Shown here: piece after piece, positions 13,401-23,426 of the stretch
Layout of the letters: each line of letters starts with the position of its first letter
How positions within the stretch are numbered: position 1 is the stretch's first letter
DNA from: Marsupella aquatica
Lineage: Eukaryota; Marchantiophyta
DNA: 64,000 nt
Direction: 5' to 3'
Assembly: GCA_973895155.1 (NCBI GenBank)
Contig: OZ316892.1
Location: 19,096,001 to 19,160,000 of the forward strand
The notes under the pieces: model-generated
Databases searched by the model: none
Told to the model about the DNA's origin: nothing
What the model saw: the letters and a program-made list of their open reading frames with translations, nothing else
Made by a program: the position numbers and the translations under genes

Positions 13401-16400
13401 AGCACTTGACACAGTGGTCGTCAGGTGAAGTTTTCTCAGCTTGTTCATGCTTATCTTCCTGTCATCAAACAAGGAGAAATACAGACTAATGTCAAGGGTA
13501 GTTACTGACAAAATGGCCTCAAAACGAGAAAGGAAAACGGTAGAGTACACTACCAGAAAGTTTTGGCTTTATCATTTACATTACAAGGATTCATGGTTAT
13601 GACCGATGGGCACCTACTGGAGACAATAATGCAGCTCATAGGATGTGTACCTGATCAGATGTCAAAGCATGAGTTTTGCCTTCTTCAAATCTTCTCAGTT
13701 CCTAAGACAATTATTTTGTCAGACAGTGCTGAGCATATGACAAAACAATTGATACCATAAGAAGCAGTCCACACAATACAATATCTGACCATATTCACAG
13801 CAACGAACTTGAGAATGCAAATCTGCTCAAGTGATTGGAGTTGAATTGCGCAGCTGTTACTGATGTGTTATATCAAGGCTACAATATTGTTTTTTGTGAA
13901 GTCTGAAGTGTCCTTTACAACAGAGCATACCCTCCCACAAGGAAGACTGACATCAACCTATGTTCTGCAACTCATCTTCCGGCTGTCCTAGACGATCTGC
14001 TGGAAAGAGAGTGACTCACCAGTTCCTCGTCTTGATGCTTGTTGGTATCTACCGAATCAATTACAGATCTGGATCTGCATTCCATGTCCAGTAACTGCAT
14101 ATCTAGATCACGTTCTTCAGTTCTATGTAGGTCCTCGAACAACCTGAAATACATTTATTATATATCATGAACTACGTTGCACAGTTTACACGCCAAGGCA
14201 CAGCCAAAAGTTGGGTCTGAAATAAATTTGGAAAACCTATAGAAATCCTGACGTCATGGAGCTTAAAAAATGTGAGGAAAAGAATTAAACAGCGTGGGTG
14301 GAGAAACAACAGCACAACAGTCGAAGCACCATAAAATCAGAAAAAGATCCTCTACAGCCATTACTCAGTTTCCTTCTGTCGTTCTTATCCTCATCAGAGA
14401 CTGACAAGTCAACTGGCCAGAAAGGGGCGCGTCAGAGATTGACCCTAAAAAGACACATTCTCCGCTCTGATTTATTAATTTTCCCTTTGGGTGTGTAGTT
14501 TCCTTACCCAACCACCGTCGAACTAGAAATGACAGGCAAGCCTCTCAATCTTTTCATCTTTCAGTAATAGATGAATGGCTCTAGCAAGACTGTGATATGC
14601 TCAAAAACTTTGCTTTTGGCGGTGATCTCCATCATGAGGATCTGGCTACGTGGCATGGCTGGAGCCCATGGGGTTTTAGTTAATTCCATTCTCAATACTA
14701 AAAGAGTCTTATTGAAAAGCGTCGCTTGGCAGGTATAAGGCCAAAATGCGATGTGTAAGTAGACTCACTCGATTCTTTTTGCCAGCTCCAAATCCAACAG
14801 AGCAATCTTCTCTTGCTTTTCCTTCCATATTTCATTCTACATTGAAAGAGATGAAACATGCACAAAATTAGCAACGACAATTCACGAGTTCCTAACAGAA
14901 TGAAGTGATTTCAAATTGCAGAGATCCTCAACGCACAATAGGGTTCTGAAATCATGATTAACCCTTATATATTGCACATTGATCGGAACTCAAACCTTTA
15001 GGCTAGTACTATTCGTCATATTTTGGCATGTCTTGTGTTGGTAAGGACAAGGCCAAATGTGTTTTTCATCACATCAAAGTAGGGCGGAAGAGATCATAAG
15101 AGGAAATTTAAGATAAATGAGGAAAAGAGTACCACAGAACAAAAATTTCAGAGAATAATCAGAGCCACGATTAAATGTGAATCCCTGCAGTATCTTGAAA
15201 TCATCCTTGCTCCTCAATTTATGATTGAACTTCTGAACAAGATTATTCTCTTTCCAAAAGACTCAGGACATGAGAAGCGAAATATGACAGCAGTAGGCCT
15301 TCCCTGTTTCTTCCTCACCTTCACCTTCACCCTAACTGGTTCCCACTTATGTCCAGAGAAAGACTCGTAAAGGCAGGGCCACAAGGGTGTAGGACGTCCG
15401 TGCGGTTGGAATTTTCCTCTCCACCGTCTTGCTTTCGTTTTGTATAGAGATGAAGAGATATTGTACAGCCTGTAGACTTTTTTCGTACTACTTAACTAAA
15501 CACTGTATCAAGCCTAGAGATCACTTTCATCAAGATGGTGGAACAATAACAGAAGAAATGGTTTACCTTCCTAAATCCTGCAGAATACGAACAATCAACC
15601 CGGAAATGAAACGGGAGAACAAATTCAAGATAGCGAAGGAAGTGCACTTAGTTTCGTCCAATCTTTCGAACAACAGACTGACTACAACTCTAATCCCCCA
15701 GACTAAACTTGTGACAAGTACACGCTCCCACGCCTCAGAAACACTGTCCTCTGAGCTACACCAAGGGCGATTCAAATACGGCAAACAGAAGTTTCAAGTG
15801 GCCTATGGCTCGGCTTTTGAGAGGGACCAAAGATACAAACAAATCAGTCACAAATCTGTTGATCTGCGGAGAGATCGTGACGATTTCCAAATTGAACCTC
15901 GTGCAGAAACGGAGCCAAGATCTCTGTCTGGCATGCCGTAAGATTTCTGGGATGATTATAGTCACAAAAGTCAAGTATTCAGCTTTTCAGAACGCTCCTC
16001 GGAAGCTTGGATCATGTATCAAGTTGCCATTAATCCACTAGAGGAGTATAAGAACGGTCACGGCACTTGCTAAGGTGTGATCGTTTTGGAAAAAGGGAAA
16101 ACAGAGGAGCACAAAACAAGAGAAGAATGAAGGTTCTTACAATTTTGAGAGCTTACTTCTAGCTCCTGGCGCCTTTGAGAAGCCAAAAACAATATTCTCC
16201 TCGACTCTTCAGTCTCTCTTTGTCTCTGCAGATTCTTCCGATCTAACCTTTCTGCCTCCGCTGCGCTGTGTTCTTCAAGCATTCCCATCCTCTTCTTTCT
16301 TAGCATGCTGAGAGTGTCCTCGTAATCCATAGAGCAACAAGGGAAGTCATTCTCTTCCTGGTGTGATTTTGTACTCTTTTCATCAGCCCGGTCAAAGCCC

Positions 16401-17150
16401 TCCGAAGTATAGTTGGACTTTAAAATTTTAGGCGTCGTCTCGTGCTTTTGCAATTGCAATTGCACACTGCATTCTGTCGATTTCTCCACTTGTTCAGAAA
16501 TTGCAAATCGTGCGCAACCGATATCAGAACTTGATAGTGGCAAATCACTGGGGCAGTGCTGAGAGAAAGTCGACGAACTGGTTGATGTTTCTCCCACGGT
16601 CATCCTGTTGATCTGCGATAAGTTCATCTCCTTCAAAGTTGGTTCTGCGTATTGGAAATTAGGATCGACTAGACAGTGAACCTCGTATGTGTCTTGAGGA
16701 TCGTAGGATGTTCCGGGCATTGGCTTTTGCACTTGATCAGTGATCCTGTCGAGGATATCATACTTCGATCGTGGTGTCCCCGTCAACATCGTCTCGAACG
16801 AATGCAGTTTCCTCTCTTTGATCCGCCAATCTTCGAGAAGTTTGTGCAAAGGGTTGCCGGTTCTATCAGCATCGTCGGCTGGCCAGCTTTCCTCGGCTCC
16901 TGCACACCGTAATCTTTATTAGGAGAGTCACCATCATTTCTTAACCATCATTTCTTAGCTCAATTTGCATGTATCCCTGAGCGCGTGTTTTCTGCTTGAA
17001 TATAATGAGAAGTGTGAGAAGCTGGCGAATTACCGTAGGGAGACGAGAGGTAGCTTGATAATAAGCATAAGAAGCAAGATACATGACCATCTGAGCCAAC
17101 GTCAGCTTTCGTTCTTTGCTGGAAAGAATGTTACCGCTTGTTTCAGGCAT
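7479..17150 (-). CDS. giant leucine-rich repeat and IQ-motif protein, LRRIQ1-like
   Basis: Coding exons read on the minus strand: 17150-17135, 16899-16157, 14836-14769, 14143-14020, 13458-10990, 10643-8838, (unresolved short exon between 8838 and 8408), 8408-8332, 8046-7949, 7714-7479. Phases agree everywhere except the unresolved part; about 1,880 residues. Order of domains: acidic N-terminus, coiled-coil/charged helix (RKKRMGMLEEHSAAEAERLD and the next two exons), a first IQ motif (LIQSWIRGFICRRNY), helical region, about ten LRRs of the SDS22 kind (from LDLTDQHLKALGRG to VLDLSFNSISEL), three more IQ motifs (LQALVRGHLTR, IQAFWRGWKVRR, IQARWRGYCIRR), a Glu-rich linker and a conserved tail containing DWGFKDEKTAKALL. 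This matches LRRIQ1. IQ motifs bind calmodulin; a role in sperm flagella is inferred from the family's ciliated distribution. The 8332 donor (GTCCTG) is weak. Confidence 0.78.
14837..16156 (-). other. longest intron of the LRRIQ1-like gene
   Basis: The 1,320-bp intron separates the exon ending RRQELE from the exon beginning NEIWKEKQEKIALL. It carries a 170-codon open frame on the opposite strand (15429-15941) that resembles no family I know and lacks obvious domains. The intron is several times longer than the others in this gene, so it may contain an old insertion or a missed exon. Confidence 0.55.
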
Positions 17151-18345
17151 TCAATTTTGTTAGTCCTGATCGATTTCTGCGGTGCAGAACGAAAACTTTC
17201 CCCAAGAATCCTTAGTAGTATATGATTCGTCAGGAATGCCTCTGTGCAACGCTTAGATGAACAGATGGCACGCAATTCGAACTTGCATCAGATTCTGTAG
17301 CTGGTTGCGGACAGGAGTTTGAAAAAATGTTTTCACGGATCTGAATTCCTCACGAACATAATTACATTGACCGAAGGCGACAGCTTGTAAGCGACAAAAG
17401 AAATCAGTCGTCGAAAATCTGTTTCCGGCGATAGGAAAACTACGAGCAATGAAGGTCGCGAAATGATCAATTGTCCCCTAATGAGCTCAGTGAAGCCTGC
17501 AGAGAACATCTAGTTTGAATATTTGAGCTTCTCTAGGGGCTGATGGTCGTCACGAGTCGATTTCGTTCCGTAGTTGATGAGAAAAGAGCCCGTAAATCGA
17601 TCCATTGGGAGATGACGAGTAGGCCTACGCTTAGGTCAATTGGCAGGGGGATGATACAGAATATCCTTGCACCATTAAGGAAGAATTTCGTCAAGGATTT
17701 CAAGCTTACGACATAATCTGAGGATTCTTATCGTAAAATCCAATAACGCCACTGCCATCTGTACTAGTAGATCTAAACTCTGATCTCTGCAGACGGCTCG
17801 TTCATTTTGACAGATCCATACACGACATTTTGCATGAATTTCTGCATGTCATCCGGGATAAATTACTCGAGAGCATGTTCAAGACTTGTCTCCTTGTGAA
17901 AAGATAATTGAATCCTCGAGTGCCTCGAATGCTGAAATCTATTCCAACGACCAAACAGGTCTGTGGACAGTTCGTGTGTCTCCCGGGTACATGGATGGGA
18001 TATGCCTGCGGTAGTATTTCGCACGAAGATAGCAAGAACACCGGCGAAGTCCTGATTCGAGAATTCAGTTTACACTACAAAGCCTGGACACAACTAGCTG
18101 GCCTCTCTCTTTGTGGAATTCTTGGTGCAACTGTCACTTCTACGGAAGGATGATGGATTGTGTGTTTCTTGCGTTATCGTTCTCCAGGTGCAATTTCAAG
18201 TGTACTGTCCATCGCAGCGTGTCGTGAAATCATTCCGTGGTTAGTTTAGCTCCCTATACCATGTTCGGCTTGTAGGGTCAAACTATGGCTCAAGTACGAT
18301 TATCCATTTTGCTCTTGGATGATCTCCGCGTTCGTTGAACATAAG
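17151..18345. other. upstream region of the LRRIQ1-like gene, no gene seen
   Basis: Contains the presumed promoter and leader of the minus-strand gene starting at 17150. No convincing TATA box or additional coding exon was recognised; short open frames on both strands have no known motif. Confidence 0.4.
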
Positions 18346-18351
18346 AATTAC

Positions 18352-19430
18352 ACAAACTCTTAGCCTCTCTATGTCGTAGAGACCCCTACGAAGAGAAGGA
18401 GCAACTCCTTCAGTCTGGTTTATCCTCTCTCTTACATATTTAGATGAAGCAATAGACGTTGCCCGTCCAATTGTGCCGAGGAGTAATTCCATCGTCGGCC
18501 ACACCAGTCAAAGCTAACAAGAATGGGGCATTGATTGCAAGAGGATTAATGCCATCGTCGTCCATACCATTTTAAAGCCAATGAGAAGGGGGCGGTCACA
18601 GGAAACCATTCCAGTTATCGATTCCAAAGACTTCTCAGACGAGAAAACAGAACACAAACAGAAAAATGGTGCTTAAGATTCTCGTGTCCTCTTCCTGGAC
18701 ATCAGGCTGGGCAGAACATATTGCAGTACCTGTGGATGACGAGGATGAAGAGACGTGAGAACAGATACTAACTGCATCGAGCTCTTTCTGCAATTCAGCA
18801 TCCACGTCCCAATCCACATTCGGTTCAATCTCTCTATAGCGAAGGGGAATCCGCAAAGTCATCGTCACAATGTATGTCTTTCCTTCTCGTTCCAACAAAT
18901 CCCAATGCACACCGCTCACAAGACTTCCAAGATGTTAAACAGGATCGGCTGGTTGGATCAATCTGTCAGCCTACCTGCATCCAATAGGCATCAAAAGAAT
19001 ATCTTCATGTTCATCACAGTAAGAATTACAACTCTTTCTGTCCTCCAGATCCCTACGATTCAGAAAGAGCCACTCCATTTCGGGTCAGCCCCGACTCAGG
19101 CTCTCTCTTACAGTTTCCTAATCATCAGACTAGGCAGAACTCATGCAGTACCTGGGGAAAATACTAACTGTATCAAGCTCTTTCTGCAATTCTCCCGTTG
19201 GTCGAGCCCCCCCTGGTGCCTCGCCCATCTACTCTGTAATATTTACTTGCATTAGTTGGACGAGAAAGTGGCCAAGAGGCATCCACTTCCCAATCCGCAA
19301 TAGCTTCAGTCTCTTTGATGTGAAGCGGAATCTGCGAGCTCATTGTCACAATGTATGTCTTCCTTTCTCGTTCAATAAAATTGCAATGCAATGCTCGATC
19401 TTACGAGGCTTCGACCAACCTCAAACATGA
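18352..19430 (-). repeat. divergent tandem duplication with coding-like segment
   Basis: Two related blocks, about 18635-18919 and 19140-19391, encode similar minus-strand peptides: ERxxKTYIVTMxxxIPL and then DWxVDA are shared. The DNA downstream (CAGAAAGAGCT, TACAGTTAGTAT, AGGTACTGCA) is also shared. The second copy is split after DWEVDA by about 80 extra bases (near 19197-19272) before the common ELQKELD-coding sequence resumes. The peptide family is unknown to me. The conservation at amino-acid level suggests an exon of a decayed gene duplicated in tandem. Confidence 0.5.
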
Positions 19431-19828
19431 TCGGCTGATTGGATCGAACTGCCTCTGAACTGTGGCTGCATCCACTAATGGTCGAAGCATACGGTGCCAT
19501 CCACGACGACATTATACCCATTTGGCTTCATAGACGATCTTAAGTTCTCGTTCGATCTTGTTGGTGCGTCGTCAACGTTGGTGTAGAGCCAACTCTTCCA
19601 GTTCTGGTGCAATCGGATGCGGGTGTACATCAGTCTGGCAAATTTGATTTATCCCGAATTCTGAACAGGAAGCGCAATCGCGCATCAACTACTTACCTGA
19701 AGCCATCGATTTCTCATGCAAATACTCATCACACATTGTTCGCCATGGAACAGCCGCTCCAACCTACTTGCAAGGAAGATGCGCCCAACCTAGTTTGCAA
19801 GGAGGAGGAGTGGGTAACCCATGGCCCC

Positions 19829-20120
19829 AAGGGGGTTTCATGGAATGTCATCCAAGAGGGCTGTGAGCGAGGGGGTTTCATGGGATGTAATCCAAGAGGG
19901 CTGTGAGCGCGAGGGGGTTACACCCACGCCACTCGAGGGTCAGGTTTCATGGGTCTGGGAGTGAGGAGTACAGATGTGTGGGGTTACAGTCAGATGTGTG
20001 GGGTTACAGCCACGCCACACTCGAGGGTCAGGGCCAGGTTTCATGGGGCTGGGAGTGAGGAGTACAGATGTGTGGGGTTACAGCCACCACTCGAGGGTCA
20101 GGGTCAGGGTCAGGTTTCAA
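19829..20120. repeat. complex minisatellite
   Basis: Two unit types. A 40-bp unit (GGGGGTTTCATGGGATGTAA...) occurs twice at 19831-19911. A longer unit with CTCGAGGGTCAGG, TTTCATGG, GGGAGTGAGGAGTACAG and GATGTGTGGGGTTACAG occurs twice at about 19931-20085, with an extra internal copy of the last word in the first unit. It ends in a (GGGTCA)n run. G-rich on the + strand. Confidence 0.8.
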
Positions 20121-20180
20121 AATGTTTAAGCCAATAAGATTACAGCTTGTCCACAAATTGATTCCTACTTTTGATCTTAA

Positions 20181-20205
20181 GGGACACTTTACAAAACGGG
20201 CGCCG
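20181..20205 (+). repeat. left terminal inverted repeat of Harbinger element
   Basis: 25 bp starting GGGACACTTTACAAAACGGG, next to target duplication TAA at 20178-20180. Complementary to 23399-23423 with one mismatch. Confidence 0.93.
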
Positions 20206-20574
20206 CACTTCACTTCTCTTTTACACTTGATATTTTTCATCTGAACCGTTCATTCAACCTGCCCGGGCTGATGCTGCTTTAGAAACTTAGTGCAGCAAGT
20301 TGTGAGTCGGGGGTCCCCGAACCTGCGTGTGCCCATGGTTCAGGTACTTTTCAACAGGCCTGGGGCTCTCAGCCGGGCGGAAGGCTATCGCACCAAAGGA
20401 GGTGCGATAATGTTCTGGCCGTCTTGCCCTTGTGATTTCCCATTATTCTCGGTATTGGTTCAGCTGAAAATTAATGCTTCCCGCGAGCGATTCGAACTTG
20501 GGGGCTGGGAGGGAGCTTTGAGAGAGGCTTCAAATTACAAATTTCAAGTAGTTGCATTCTTCCGCGCCCCTACC

Positions 20575-21036
20575 ATGGAGGACAACGACAATATATGGTC
20601 CAGCAGCTCCTCATCTGGGAGCACTTGTTATTCAATTTCGGATTTTCCAAGAAGAGATCGCAACAGTGTTGGAGTTCACGACAGTGTAGACATGGCAGGA
20701 GTTGGTAATTTGTCTTCTTGGCATGAGAAGATGGGATCAGCACCTGTAGTGCCAGATTCTCAATTTTCGCAGGATTTTTCCCAAGGACCCCACAATATGT
20801 CCAATGCAGAGTTTATGGCACTCATGAACGACCCTCCATTGGTTTCACGATTCCCTGCCCCTCAGTTGTTGCCCGTTGCTTCCTCTGGTCCTTTCTTCTC
20901 TCAATCAACTTCATTTGATCAGCAGTCGTGCCTGGGAAATCCATTCTGGTCCGAAGCAAGCCAGGAAATTCACTCTATGCAGATGCGCCAAGCATCAGAG
21001 AATGCAATTTGGCAGGGCTCCAAGACATACAAGTAG
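20575..21036 (+). CDS. second ORF of the Harbinger element (accessory protein, truncated?)
   Basis: ATG at 20575 opens a 153-codon frame (starting MEDNDNIWSSSSSSGSTCYS) that ends at 21036, converging on the transposase stop at 21183. The open frame extends upstream of this ATG to about 20290 but without a likely start. Autonomous PIF/Harbinger elements carry a second, Myb/SANT-like protein that helps the transposase reach the nucleus and DNA. The position fits that role, but no Myb tryptophan pattern is visible and only 146 bp remain before the transposase, so the DNA-binding part is missing or was never here. The protein is Ser/Gln/Phe-rich. Confidence 0.5.
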   Translation: MEDNDNIWSSSSSSGSTCYSISDFPRRDRNSVGVHDSVDMAGVGNLSSWHEKMGSAPVVPDSQFSQDFSQGPHNMSNAEFMALMNDPPLVSRFPAPQLLPVASSGPFFSQSTSFDQQSCLGNPFWSEASQEIHSMQMRQASENAIWQGSKTYK

Positions 21037-21182
21037 GGCTCTCAAATGTACTGCATTTTTGCAAAGAGCATTGTTTTCATGTAATATTGAATGGCATCCA
21101 TTGAATGGCAATGTTTATTACACATAGATAGCTCAAATGCTCAACATTGCTGTCGTTCATAACCTACAGATTGTCAACAATG

Positions 21183-23081
21183 CTATTCTGCAAAAGTGCC
21201 ATCCTCCTCTTCAGCTGAGTTCACCTCTTCGAAAAAAGCACTAGGCAAATCCACCTGTTCTTTCAAGTGGCGGCTGAACAAGACCTGAGCCATCTGTCTG
21301 TGCATATTGATCCCTCTCTCTAAAGCTCCTACATCAGAGCTATTTGAACTGTGTAAGTCATTGACAAAGTGAGGGTCTGGGGCTGCTGCTTGTTTGATAA
21401 GCTCTTCAATGTCGATGCGTGCTCGGTTCACCTCAGACCGACCATAGTCCATAATCTTCATTGTGCCCACTTGCTGCAAATTCCCAAAGCTTCTAATCTG
21501 TTGCATCTTCAGCCATTTCTTGGCTTCTTCGACCATCTGCTCATCAATAAAGTCCTTGTGTGCCACACATAGATTGTGCAAGCAAATACAAGCTGAAACA
21601 ATGACAGAGACGTGTTCAATGCACATCTCAATCCTCCTCAACAAAATCCACCATCTCCCCTTCAAAACTCCAAATGCTCATTCCACACACATCCGGGTGC
21701 TGCTTTGTATAAAATTCCAATGGGCCTTGTGTGGTTGGAGTTGCTCTGTACTCCCTTTGAAAGGAACCCAGTTCCATTGCCTGAATGGATAAGCAGCATC
21801 TCCAATGATTTTATAAGGAGCAAAACTCCCTGTCATTATAGCTCTACCAAAATCTGAATGAATAAACATGGTATAATCATGCAGTGAGCCTGCCCACCCG
21901 AAATCCCAATCCCAAAATGATGTATTCACATCAACAATTCCTTGGAGAAGTACAGAATAAAATCCTTTTCGATTGTAATAAGGTGTTGGGTCCCATGGTG
22001 CTGGAGGTGCTATGATAGGAATATGGGACCCATTTATGGCTCCCATGATGTATGGGATACCATGCTTGGCTTCAAATTCACTGGCTAAGGTTTTCAGTGT
22101 TTCTGGAGTCCACCTCTTTACCACTAGTGGACGAATGATCTTCACAACAGCTTCACAAAACTCACGGACAACAATGGATGCCAAGCCTTCAGACATCCCA
22201 AACATATCAGCACATGCTAGCAGATAATTGCCAGGGCCAAGTCGGTTCAGGGATAATGCAACTCTGGTTTCTAATGGAATCCCACCCCTTTTATTACTTT
22301 TCTGCAATGCTGGTGCTAAAAGGGAACATAAATAATAAAATGTGGGCTGACTTACCCTTACCCTTCGCCTGAATTCATATTCAGAATGGGCCCGTAGGAG
22401 AATTTTATCTACAAAAGGAGAGGATCGTTCAAATCTCCACACACACCTCTGTTTCCTCCAAATCCATCGTCCCTGTGCAAACATAGACTGCGAGAGCAAG
22501 AATTGTGAAAGCATCTTGAACGATTGAATTGTGGACATGGCGGTGGTAGCCAATACTAGAGCAGCTTGGTTTGTCTGATTGTTGTGAATGATGATGATTT
22601 GGACAACTAAGTTTAGAACTATGAGAATCAAAATTCTCTGTCTCCTATCAACCTGAAAATTAAACAAACAAGAAGTTCAATTACATTTATTCAGGGCGTT
22701 TCTCTCAAATCAGGAAGTTCATGAAATTTGGGAAATACCTTACAATGCATTCAGACAATACGTAGCTTCCAATTTGTAGAGTTGCAACTGGAATAGAGCA
22801 TGACAGGCAGATGTTGACAGGGAATAGAGCATAGTACATATTGACAAGGAATAGAGCACAACAGAGAATAGAGCAAGACAGGGAGCTGATTACAATTTAC
22901 AATACGCATTCTTAATTCAGGAAGTTTGATAAGTGCTCACCTCCCTACTGGCATTGGACAGAGTAGAGTTCGATGTTGCTTCTTCTGCTTGATGTCCCGG
23001 GCTGCAATGTCTCGTCGCCTCCAGTTCTTCACTAGCCTCGTGTTCTTCACTTGCCCCTAGACTGGCTCTCTCGATGTCCAT
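21183..23081 (-). pseudogene. HARBI1-like DDE transposase, inactivated
   Basis: Exon 1 is 23081-22941 (MDIERASLGASEEH...), exon 2 starts at 22652 after a TTTTCAG acceptor; phases match. The frame then shows the plant HARBI1 layout: FRRRVRVSQPTFYYLCSLL, ASIVVREFCEAVVKIIRPL, EAKHGIPYIMGAINGSHIP, YYNRKGFYSVLLQGIVD, GWAGSLHDYTMF, KAHWNFIQSSTRM. Two lesions are visible. The first catalytic Asp (GAIDGSHIP in relatives) is Asn here. A TGA at 21678-21680 replaces the codon after the third catalytic residue (VE-stop-AFGVLKGRW; relatives have Arg, so CGA to TGA). The frame stays open after the stop to 21183, giving about 165 more codons of normal C-terminus. The second Asp is intact. Confidence 0.9.
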
Positions 23082-23398
23082 TTCCAATATACTCACAGTG
23101 TGCTCGAAGTGAAAACCTAATATTTTGTGCAAAGTATGCACTTTGTGTGCACTTTCATGAAGGTTCGTTTGATCCCGACGTTTTCCCTTTGTAAACTGTT
23201 TGCTGCCTACGATGAGTTCCTGCCAGCCCTATAGCTTCCCACGTTTGGGATGGTAAAGGTTCAGCCTGCCCGGTCTGTATTCGCTTTACACCAAGTCTGC
23301 AGCAGTATACCCGTTTTTAGGCCTTGGTCAGGTCTGGAAATTAGCCGTACATAAAAATCTGGGCTCTCTTTCAGCTCTGGTAAAAACCTCTAAAACTA

Positions 23399-23423
23399 CG
23401 GCGCCCGTTTTGTAAAGTGCCCC
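23399..23423 (-). repeat. right terminal inverted repeat of Harbinger element
   Basis: Reads GGGGCACTTTACAAAACGGG on the minus strand from 23423 inward; followed by target duplication TAA at 23424-23426. Confidence 0.93.
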
Positions 23424-23426
23424 TAA

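Larger units (their letters stand above)
20181..23423 (-). mobile_element. PIF/Harbinger DNA transposon, complete ends
   Basis: A 3,243-bp element. Its 25-bp terminal inverted repeats (20181-20205 and 23399-23423) differ at one position and begin GGG(A/G)CACTTTACAAAACG. It is flanked by TAA at 20178-20180 and 23424-23426, the 3-bp T-W-A target duplication typical of PIF/Harbinger. It carries two converging genes: a HARBI1-like transposase (-) with mutations and a second ORF (+). The near-identical ends imply recent mobility, perhaps helped by another element since its own transposase is broken. Confidence 0.93.

Noticed and set aside
15429-15941. 170-codon + strand ORF inside the long LRR-IQ intron
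   Set aside because: No domain, low-complexity basic composition, no promoter or splice evidence; chance ORFs of this size are expected in 64 kb.
16070-16156. Continuation of the LRR-IQ exon past 16157
   Set aside because: The frame stays open for 29 codons but a GTAAGC donor at 16156 restores the frame to the next helical exon, so it is intron.
20290-20574. N-terminal extension of the Harbinger + strand ORF
   Set aside because: The upstream part lacks a likely ATG and lies directly inside the TIR-proximal DNA; the ATG at 20575 is the better start.
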